From positions 1 through 5,137 of the forward strand of contig CAILAF010000660.1 in NCBI GenBank assembly GCA_903832075.1: a DNA stretch of 5,137 bases, in the 5' to 3' direction. The stretch's first letter is position 1. Every line of letters starts with the position of its first letter. Under the pieces are notes generated by a model. That model was not told the origin of the DNA and ran no database searches. It saw only the letters and a list, made by a program, of their open reading frames with translations. The stretch is from an uncultured Chitinophagaceae bacterium (GTDB lineage: Bacteria > Bacteroidota > Bacteroidia > Chitinophagales > Chitinophagaceae). The position numbers and the translations under genes were made by a program. Shown here piece by piece: positions 1 to 5,137 of this stretch.

Positions 1-800
1 AATACTTTTTCCAACACTTCAATCGCATCTTTGTATTTGCGCAATCGTAAATAAGCATCGCCCATATTACGATATGCATAATCAAATTTTTCATCGATGG
101 CAACTGCATATTGATAAGCATCAATTGCTTTCTCATATAATTTCAATCCTTGAAAAGCGGCTGCTAAATTGAACCAAGCAATTTCATTATAAGGAAATTC
201 ATCAATAATTTTTTGATGCAGTTTTATACTTTCTTCATTCCTTCCAGTAAAATCTGTCCAGAAACAAATTTTATATAATGCTTCTTCATTATTGGGCTCT
301 TCTTCTAAAATTAATTGCAAACAATCAAATACTTTATCAAACTCTTCATAATCATCATAAACATCAGCCAATTCAAATAATAATTCTAATCTTTCCTCAC
401 CTTCAAATAATTGTAAAGCTGCTTGCAATAATTCAACAGCAGTTTGTTGTTGATCTAATGCCAAATAAGCATCTGTTTTTAAAATGTATAAATTAATATC
501 ATTGCTGTCAAACAATTCTGCTGTTTCTAAAATCTCTAATGCCTGATGGTATTTTCGGGAAGCCAATAACAAATCAGCTTTTTTAATCATTAATTGAGAA
601 GAGTATGGATATTGTTCTAATCCGGTTTCTACGGCATTCAATGCTTCGGGCAGATCGTCTTTTTCATCATAATAATCAATGATACGTTCAAAGGCATCTT
701 CTTCCAAAAAAGAGTGACTACGTCCTAGTTTAAGGTTTTGATATTGCTTAAGCAATTCTTTTAATTCCTCTCTGTCTTCGCGGTATGGATTCTCTTTCAT
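1..800 (-). CDS. Tetratricopeptide-repeat (TPR) protein, C-terminus cut by window edge
   Basis: Reading leftwards from the ATG at 800-798 gives 266 uninterrupted codons to the left edge, so the 3' end is missing. The protein begins MKENPYREDREELKELL, has no signal peptide or membrane segment and is rich in Asp and Glu, so it is probably cytoplasmic. From about residue 36 it falls into helical repeats of about 34 residues (roughly 36-69, 70-103, 104-137, 138-171, 172-205, 206-239, 240 onward). The last two are the clearest: residues 206-237 (NEIAWFNLAAAFQGLK then LYEKAIDAYQYAVAID) and 240-266 (YAYRNMGDAYLRLRKYKDAIEVLEKV) have the TPR pattern of W/Y, L/M-G, Y, A-I and A/L positions. TPR arrays are protein-binding scaffolds; nothing here identifies the partner, so no specific role is claimed. 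No Shine-Dalgarno precedes the start, as is usual in Bacteroidota. The gene is divergent from the small secreted gene at 933. Confidence 0.87.
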   Translation of the reverse strand, partial: MKENPYREDREELKELLKQYQNLKLGRSHSFLEEDAFERIIDYYDEKDDLPEALNAVETGLEQYPYSSQLMIKKADLLLASRKYHQALEILETAELFDSNDINLYILKTDAYLALDQQQTAVELLQAALQLFEGEERLELLFELADVYDDYEEFDKVFDCLQLILEEEPNNEEALYKICFWTDFTGRNEESIKLHQKIIDEFPYNEIAWFNLAAAFQGLKLYEKAIDAYQYAVAIDEKFDYAYRNMGDAYLRLRKYKDAIEVLEKV

Positions 801-816
801 TATAGGATTAGTTCAT

Positions 817-847
817 CTAAAATAAGCGGAAAATCAAATAAATCCAA
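817..847 (-). promoter_or_regulatory. Candidate Bacteroidota-type promoter for the TPR gene
   Basis: On the minus strand a TTGG (847-844) is followed after exactly 19 bases by TATTTTAG (824-817). The second element is one mismatch from the Bacteroidota -7 consensus TAnnTTTG, and the first resembles the -33 TTTG element. Transcription would start near 812-814, giving a leader of about 12 bases. The spacing equals that of the opposite-strand promoter at 897-927. The AT-rich background makes chance matches easy, so this is a modest call. Confidence 0.35.
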
Positions 848-896
848 CTTTATTGTAACATTTTTAGGTTTTACACGTTCGTTAATAAAACGAAAA

Positions 897-927
897 TTGG
901 CTTTTATTTAATAAATTCTTACTTTTG
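897..927 (+). promoter_or_regulatory. Bacteroidota-type promoter directly abutting the start codon of the small secreted gene
   Basis: TTGG at 897-900 and TACTTTTG at 920-927 are separated by 19 bases. The second is a full match to the Bacteroidota -7 consensus TAnnTTTG. In this promoter class transcription starts a few bases after the -7 element, here about 931-933, which coincides with the ATG at 933. The transcript would therefore have essentially no 5' leader. The start site is inferred from the motif, not measured. Confidence 0.55.
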
Positions 928-932
928 TGCAA

Positions 933-1286
933 ATGAATACGCCTAAACATATAAAAAAAATTGCAATTATTTCACTCAGTCTAATGGTTGTGCAATTGGC
1001 GTTTGCATCTTTTTCTTTCAACACCATTAGCGATGAAAGAAATAAGAATAGTAAATATTCTTTGAAGAATTTGAATAATATGTCGCACAAGTCTATTTCA
1101 CTTTCTGTGATTAATTCTTCAAGATTATTGAATGGAAGTCAAATTATTACTCAATCAGTTTCTCCTTCCGGCCTTGAAATAAATTCAATGGTTCAATACG
1201 GAAATGGCAACACTACTTTTGTATATCCTTACAAGTTTAAAGTTAAATTGCCAAAAGATAAGCTTATAAGAATTCCGCTTAAATAA
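933..1286 (+). CDS. Small secreted protein of unknown function, 117 aa
   Basis: I do not recognise this family. The ATG at 933 gives MNTPKHIKK followed by a hydrophobic stretch (residues 10-25) ending in Ala-Phe-Ala (23-25), a plausible signal peptidase I site, so the mature protein would be about 92 residues, exported through Sec to the periplasm or beyond. There is no Cys anywhere, so it is not a lipoprotein and forms no disulfides. The mature part is rich in Ser and Asn (about residues 26-85). It ends in a basic, beta-like segment with YGNGNTTFVYPYKFKVKLP (89-107). A GTG six bases upstream (927) is in frame, but it overlaps the -7 promoter element and is an unlikely start. The next ATG (Met18) would remove the positively charged n-region. 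The gene has its own promoter and is convergent with the GLPGLI gene. That it is a real gene rests on the promoter, the signal peptide and the open frame; similarity is untested. Confidence 0.62.
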   Translation: MNTPKHIKKIAIISLSLMVVQLAFASFSFNTISDERNKNSKYSLKNLNNMSHKSISLSVINSSRLLNGSQIITQSVSPSGLEINSMVQYGNGNTTFVYPYKFKVKLPKDKLIRIPLK

Positions 1287-1293
1287 CTTTCGA

Positions 1294-1935
1294 TCAGTTC
1301 AACAATCTATAGCCATTTGTGGGTATATCAAATTTTGATGCCGGCACCGGACTTATTACATCAATTTTAGTAGCAGTATAATATAATTTTTTCCCGGTTG
1401 ATTCTATTGCTTCATATTCCATCACAAAACCTGGAACATCTTTAAATTCAAATTCAAAATCTTTTACCGAAGGAATGATATTACTTGCATAATAAATAAC
1501 AAACGAATTACCATTCTTTAATTGCAATAACATTTTTTTGCATTCATAACCAAGAATCGTTTTTACTTCTTTTGATGAAGTTAATTGCATCCCGTCATAT
1601 TGAGCATTCTGTTTATCCCAAGAAGTTCTATCTAATTTTGTCATAAATTTATTATTCCCAAATTCTCTTAGCACTATTGCATTGCCTGCTGATTTATCGT
1701 AAAAAACAGATTGTTTAAAAGCAGTAGTCACTAAATCTGTTCTCACATTATTACTTTTGATATAAACAGTTTTAAAACTTGATTTTAAAGATTCAACTAA
1801 ATCTTTATCGGCAGTACTATCCCCATGAATAGAATAAACAACAGTGCATTCTGCCACCACCCTTTGTTGTGCATGAACAATGATAAAAGTGAATGATAAT
1901 AATATTAATAGAATAAAAAACTTTTTCATACTCAT
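1294..1935 (-). CDS. GLPGLI-family secreted protein
   Basis: The 213-residue product starts MSMKKFFILLILLSF, a typical Sec signal peptide ending near HAQQ (residues 21-24), so it is predicted to be periplasmic or surface-exposed. The mature part matches the Bacteroidota GLPGLI family: a conserved GYECKK around 129-134 and the signature region DVPGFVMEYE (166-175), which is this protein's version of the Gly-Leu-Pro-Gly-Leu-Ile motif. It ends PVPASKFDIPTNGYRLLN. The family is widespread in Bacteroidota and has no established biochemical function, so none is assigned. The second Met (ATG at 1929-1927) is an equally plausible start and would give 211 residues. The gene lies downstream of yidC on the same strand, but a terminator stands between them. 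No convincing promoter of its own is visible, and its stop codon is 7 bp from that of the convergent small gene. Confidence 0.86.
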   Translation of the reverse strand: MSMKKFFILLILLSFTFIIVHAQQRVVAECTVVYSIHGDSTADKDLVESLKSSFKTVYIKSNNVRTDLVTTAFKQSVFYDKSAGNAIVLREFGNNKFMTKLDRTSWDKQNAQYDGMQLTSSKEVKTILGYECKKMLLQLKNGNSFVIYYASNIIPSVKDFEFEFKDVPGFVMEYEAIESTGKKLYYTATKIDVISPVPASKFDIPTNGYRLLN

Positions 1936-1974
1936 CCGAATGCTAATACAATTTAATTAATACCAATGTTAATG

Positions 1975-2003
1975 AAAAAGCCCCGCATTAATAACAGGGC
2001 TTT
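1975..2003 (-). terminator. Rho-independent terminator after yidC
   Basis: Read on the minus strand, AAAGCCC (2003-1997) pairs perfectly with GGGCTTT (1983-1977) across a 13-base loop, and the T run continues to 1975. The hairpin starts about 20 bases after the yidC stop codon, where a yidC terminator is expected, and stands upstream of the GLPGLI gene. On the plus strand it lacks a T run beyond the stem, so it should work mainly leftwards. Confidence 0.82.
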
Positions 2004-2023
2004 GTAACTTTTAATAAATTATT

Positions 2024-3865
2024 TTATTTTTTGTTGGTTTTATTCTTCATGTCTTGTACCTTTTTCTGGCTCTCCAACATTTGATCATAACGTTGTTGCC
2101 ATTTACTTTTTGTTTTAGGCTTTGATCTTGTTTCTTGCATCTTAGCAAGAATTTTATCATGATCAATAATATAACGTTGAATTACAAATTGCAATATCAA
2201 TGTTAATGTATTGGATACAGTATAATACCAGGTTAATGCTGCAGGTAATCTGTTAAAAAAGAATAACATCATCACCGGAAAAATATACGGCATGTATTTC
2301 ATTGCCGGATTATCCTGTGTTGGTGTCATCTGCATATTATAAATAGAAATCAAGAAACTTGCTGCAACAGCAGTTAATGAAAATAAACTGATATGATCTC
2401 CAAATCCAAACGGAATTGAAAAAGGCAAATGATAAATAGAATCAAACTGAGAAAGATCATGCGCCCATAAAAAAGATTTCCCTCTTAACTCAATATTGGT
2501 ATTGAAAAAACTATACAATGAAACGAATATCGGAATTTGTACCAACGCCGGAATACAGCCGCCAAGCGGATTTACACCAACTTCTCTGAACAATTTCATT
2601 TGCTCCATTGAATATCCCTGCTGATCGGATCCAAACTTTTTCTTCAACACATCTAACTCCGGACGCAATGCTTTCATCTTTGCACCACTTACATAACTTC
2701 CATAAGTTAACGGCGCTGTTATTAAACGAATAAAAATCGTTAACAACATAATTACCCATCCGAAATTTTTAATAAAGCTTGCAAAGAAATCAAACACCGG
2801 CATGATCACATATTGATTGATGGGACGAATAAAAGAATACATATCTCTTCCGAGATTTACAATCTTATCCATCTCGGGTGCAATCTTCTTTAAAATATAA
2901 TACTCATTCGGACCATAATAAAGTTGTAAAGGAATATTTACAGTTGCGCCGCTTTGTACTTTCATTTGCAATGCTGCTTCTGCATTTCCCAACACATTGC
3001 TTGAATCAACACTTCTTGCCCAATTAACAACACCATTATCAAAACTTGATTTCTTATTAATTAATGTAACATTAAAAAACTGACGTGATAATGCCAACCA
3101 TTGAACTGGCTTTTCAAATTTTCTTTGATTCTTTACTGAGATATAATCAAAACTATTCCCTTCCGAAAAACAAATATTGCTTTGTAATCTTTCATATTGA
3201 GATGACCGTTCTATTTGTTTCATCTGACTTTTCCATTCAACATTCAAAACACTTCCGCTTAATAATCTGTCCGCACCATTCATATTAATATTCCAATCAA
3301 TTAAATATTCATTAGGTCTAATAATATATTCGTGTTCTATATTTTGTCCGGCTGCATCTTTCAAAGAATATTTTATTGTTTGACTACCATCACTATTTTT
3401 TACTACATCAGAAGCAGTAAAAAATAATTCAATAGTTGATGTAGCACTATTCGATGCAGTATTAACAGTATAAGCCAATGTATCATTTCCTAATTGAACA
3501 GGTTTTCCATCTGCATCATTATATTTTTTTAACTCAACATATTTTATTTTTCCCCCTTTATTGGTGAAAGCAACTTTTATTAATTCATTCTCTGCAAAAA
3601 CAATTTGTTCTGTTCCAATTGCCGCTGTTTGAAAATTACCGGCAGCAGAAATTTTACTAACAGAATCTCTGCGCAAAGAATCCATATGCGCAGCAACAGA
3701 ATCAACAGGTTTTACTTTCAACGCATTTACGGCTGCAATTGAATCTGTTTTATGTTTTTGTTCTGCTAAGTATGCTTCATTAGATTTACTGCTGTACCAG
3801 AAAAAAGCAAAAAATAAAACTCCTAATAAAACAAAACCAACAATGGTATTCTTATCCAAATTCAT
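2024..3865 (-). CDS. yidC: Membrane protein insertase YidC
   Basis: YidC inserts and folds inner-membrane proteins, alone or with the SecYEG translocon. The 613-residue product has the long Gram-negative layout: a first membrane helix at about 7-24 (TIVGFVLLGVLFFAFFWY), a periplasmic beta-rich P1 domain (about 85-335), then five C-terminal helices (about 365-388, 435-455, 492-510, 523-540, 543-563). Family landmarks are visible: TIFIRLITAPLT, whose Arg380 aligns with the essential groove arginine (Arg366 in E. coli); AKMKALRPEL in the cytoplasmic loop; VNPLGGCIPALVQIPIFVSLY (431-451); and FLWAHDLS (465-472). The tail from about 578 is Lys-rich, as in YidC proteins that contact the ribosome. 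I chose the ATG at 3865-3863 (MNLDKNTIVGF), which matches Bacteroidota YidC N-termini; a TTG two codons upstream is in frame but unlikely. A promoter lies just upstream and a terminator follows. No truncation or frameshift is seen. Confidence 0.97.
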   Translation of the reverse strand: MNLDKNTIVGFVLLGVLFFAFFWYSSKSNEAYLAEQKHKTDSIAAVNALKVKPVDSVAAHMDSLRRDSVSKISAAGNFQTAAIGTEQIVFAENELIKVAFTNKGGKIKYVELKKYNDADGKPVQLGNDTLAYTVNTASNSATSTIELFFTASDVVKNSDGSQTIKYSLKDAAGQNIEHEYIIRPNEYLIDWNINMNGADRLLSGSVLNVEWKSQMKQIERSSQYERLQSNICFSEGNSFDYISVKNQRKFEKPVQWLALSRQFFNVTLINKKSSFDNGVVNWARSVDSSNVLGNAEAALQMKVQSGATVNIPLQLYYGPNEYYILKKIAPEMDKIVNLGRDMYSFIRPINQYVIMPVFDFFASFIKNFGWVIMLLTIFIRLITAPLTYGSYVSGAKMKALRPELDVLKKKFGSDQQGYSMEQMKLFREVGVNPLGGCIPALVQIPIFVSLYSFFNTNIELRGKSFLWAHDLSQFDSIYHLPFSIPFGFGDHISLFSLTAVAASFLISIYNMQMTPTQDNPAMKYMPYIFPVMMLFFFNRLPAALTWYYTVSNTLTLILQFVIQRYIIDHDKILAKMQETRSKPKTKSKWQQRYDQMLESQKKVQDMKNKTNKK

Positions 3866-3885
3866 AGTCAAAAAATATTGAGCGG

Positions 3886-3915
3886 CAAAGGTAGGGAACG
3901 AGAATTGATTGCAAA
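3886..3915 (-). promoter_or_regulatory. Bacteroidota-type promoter of yidC
   Basis: On the minus strand TTTG (3915-3912) and TACCTTTG (3893-3886) are 18 bases apart. Both elements match the Bacteroidota primary-sigma consensus (-33 TTTG, -7 TAnnTTTG) exactly. The expected transcription start is near 3880, leaving a leader of about 15 bases before the ATG at 3865. There is no Shine-Dalgarno in that leader, but it is A/T-rich just before the start codon (ATATTTTTTGACT). Confidence 0.78.
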
Positions 3916-3921
3916 TTAAGA

Positions 3922-3948
3922 TTTGTAAAAGATATTACTATTTACAAA
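3922..3948. repeat. Perfect 8-bp inverted repeat between yidC and the DUF4407 gene
   Basis: TTTGTAAA (3922-3929) and TTTACAAA (3941-3948) are exact reverse complements with an 11-base spacer, so the two half-sites are centred 19 bp apart, about two helical turns. The dyad begins 7 bp upstream of the yidC -33 element and lies in the region shared with the divergent DUF4407 gene. It could be an operator for a dimeric regulator. It has little GC, so it is not a credible terminator. The AT-rich context means chance is a real alternative. Confidence 0.4.
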
Positions 3949-4053
3949 AAATTTTTAAACGGTACTGTTTATAGGGCTTTTAATCGTTTCTTTACACTGT
4001 TTCCAACCTCTACCATTCTCACTTCAGCCAAATTACATTTAAAAAAAAATGAT

Positions 4054-5137
4054 ATGACTGAAAGTATTCACCTACTTTCTCAAAGAGAAAGTTATGCGCC
4101 CAATAAATGGCAACAATTTTTATGGTGGCTGGCAACTGTTGAAAAAGAATTAATTAAAGATTGTGTAATTGACCGTAACCGATATGCCATTGTTGGGACA
4201 AGCGTTTTAGGCACTTGGCTGTTTGCAACATTGTCGTGGACCTATTTTTTCAGCACCACTGTTTCTAATATTTATGCAAGTATTGCTTTAGGAATTTTTA
4301 TGGGATTGATTATTTTAAGCATTGACCGAATGTTGATCAAAGGAATTAATTCTATCACTAAAAATAAAATTACTGCACTTGCCTTTAGATTTATTCTTGC
4401 GATAACTATTGGATTTTTTATGGCGCAACCTGCATTGTTATATTTATTTGATAAAGAAGTGCACATGCAAATTTCCTTGGATAATGAACAAAGAAAAAAA
4501 GATAAACTTGCCCAACAGGAAGCTGCGATTGCAACAGTGAAGAATGATTTGATATCTAAAAGAAAACTTTTACAACAACAATCTGATGATTCATATAAAG
4601 AAGTTGCAACTGCCAGAAATAATTTTATTGCTGAAACTGATGGTACCGGCGGCAGTAAAAAAATTGGATTGAAAGATATTGCTCAGGCAAAACAAAATGA
4701 ATATTTAAAATTAGATGCAGCTTATAATCGCTTACAACAAACCAATGCACCACAAATACAATTTATTGACAGTTCCTTAAATAATATTGAAACATCCATT
4801 CAAAAAGAACAACAAAACTTTTCTTTATTATTGAATGATGGATTTTTATCCCGGATTGAAGCCTTGAGCAATTTAATAGAAACCAATGCTGCCATGCGTT
4901 TCCGTTATTACTTATTAATTGCATTATTGATGTTGATTGAACTGATGCCGGTGATTGCTAAAATATTATTGCCCAACGGTTCTTATGAAGAAAAAGTAAA
5001 ACTGCGTGATGCAATGGAAAAAGAACTGATACAAAAAAACATGCAACAGGAACAACAATTAAAAGAATTGTATAACCAATTGGCATTTGAACAAGACAGT
5101 TCTTTGATTAAAAACTTTATGACAACAACTGCTGAAG
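4054..5137 (+). CDS. DUF4407 membrane protein with long coiled coil, C-terminus cut by window edge
   Basis: The ATG at 4054 opens 361 codons that run off the right edge without a stop. The N-terminal region matches DUF4407: WWLATVEKELIKDC then RNRYAIVGTSVLGTWLFATL (about 24-60), GLIILSIDRMLIKG (84-97), a third helix ending AQPALLYLFDKEV (124-136), and the Gly-rich ETDGTGGSKKIG (194-205). Predicted membrane helices are at about 45-66, 72-94, 108-132 and 285-306. Residues 137-282 between helices three and four are a Gln/Lys/Glu-rich coiled coil broken by the Gly-rich turn, and a second Gln/Glu/Lys-rich helix follows from about 312. The positive loop between helices two and three (Arg91, Lys96, Lys103, Lys105) suggests a cytoplasmic N-terminus, placing the coiled coil in the periplasm. 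The family has no established function. The gene is divergent from yidC; a run of nine A (4041-4049) precedes the start and no Shine-Dalgarno is present. Confidence 0.87.
   Translation, partial: MTESIHLLSQRESYAPNKWQQFLWWLATVEKELIKDCVIDRNRYAIVGTSVLGTWLFATLSWTYFFSTTVSNIYASIALGIFMGLIILSIDRMLIKGINSITKNKITALAFRFILAITIGFFMAQPALLYLFDKEVHMQISLDNEQRKKDKLAQQEAAIATVKNDLISKRKLLQQQSDDSYKEVATARNNFIAETDGTGGSKKIGLKDIAQAKQNEYLKLDAAYNRLQQTNAPQIQFIDSSLNNIETSIQKEQQNFSLLLNDGFLSRIEALSNLIETNAAMRFRYYLLIALLMLIELMPVIAKILLPNGSYEEKVKLRDAMEKELIQKNMQQEQQLKELYNQLAFEQDSSLIKNFMTTTAE

Noticed and set aside
278..496. A 72-codon rightward open frame
   Set aside because: It is antisense to the TPR gene, His/Ile/Leu-rich with low complexity, and explained by the complementary codons of the acidic TPR protein.
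879..893. A small dyad, TCGTT / AACGA with a 5-base loop, just upstream of the rightward promoter
   Set aside because: Arms of only 5 bp in AT-rich DNA are expected by chance, with no second copy or other support. It would regain interest only if conserved in relatives.
908..1090. A 60-codon leftward open frame
   Set aside because: It is antisense to the small secreted gene. Its hydrophobic look comes from the complement of the signal-peptide and Lys/Asn-rich codons, and it has no promoter.
2511..2759. An 82-codon leftward open frame
   Set aside because: It lies wholly inside yidC in another frame. The yidC frame carries conserved membrane-insertase motifs here, so this is a shadow.
3085..3288. 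A 67-codon rightward open frame
   Set aside because: It is antisense to the periplasmic-domain coding part of yidC, with no promoter or family features.
3866..3871. A TTG start for yidC two codons upstream of the ATG
   Set aside because: The ATG at 3865 gives the usual Bacteroidota YidC N-terminus and a normal short leader; the TTG has no supporting signal.
4034..4041. A promoter for the DUF4407 gene at TACATTTA
   Set aside because: It is one mismatch from TAnnTTTG, but no TTTG or TTGG lies 18-20 bases upstream. I found no convincing promoter for this gene between 3916 and 4053.
4272..4466. A 64-codon leftward open frame
   Set aside because: It is antisense to the membrane-helix region of the DUF4407 gene and has no independent support.

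Overview
The window looks like a chromosomal segment from a low-GC member of the Bacteroidota, most likely near the Chitinophagaceae. Four things point there: a Bacteroidota-type YidC with a long periplasmic domain, a GLPGLI-family secreted protein, promoters of the TTGG/TTTG ... TAnnTTTG type rather than the sigma-70 type, and no Shine-Dalgarno motifs before any gene. The genus assignment is an inference; nothing here fixes it.

Layout, left to right. A cytoplasmic tetratricopeptide-repeat (TPR) protein is read leftwards from 800 and runs off the left edge. After a 132-bp divergent intergenic region with a candidate promoter on each strand, a small unrecognised secreted protein (933-1286) is read rightwards. 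It ends 7 bp from the stop codon of a leftward GLPGLI-family gene (1294-1935). Upstream of that gene, separated by a clear rho-independent terminator (1975-2003), is yidC (2024-3865, leftward), the inner-membrane protein insertase, with a strong Bacteroidota promoter at 3886-3915. A 188-bp divergent region carrying a perfect 8-bp inverted repeat separates yidC from a rightward DUF4407 membrane protein with a long coiled coil (4054 onward), which runs off the right edge.

How the genes relate. Only yidC is a core housekeeping gene. The GLPGLI protein and the small secreted protein would leave the cytoplasm by the Sec route, and DUF4407 is a membrane protein, so the neighbourhood is rich in envelope genes. 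However, strands alternate and a terminator separates yidC from the gene downstream, so the window reads as separate transcription units rather than one operon. There are no mobile elements, CRISPR arrays, tRNAs or rRNAs, and no gene-free stretch longer than about 190 bp. I found no clear new multi-gene system. The points most worth a second look are the probably leaderless small secreted gene, the DUF4407 protein with its predicted periplasmic helical hairpin, and the inverted repeat next to the yidC promoter.
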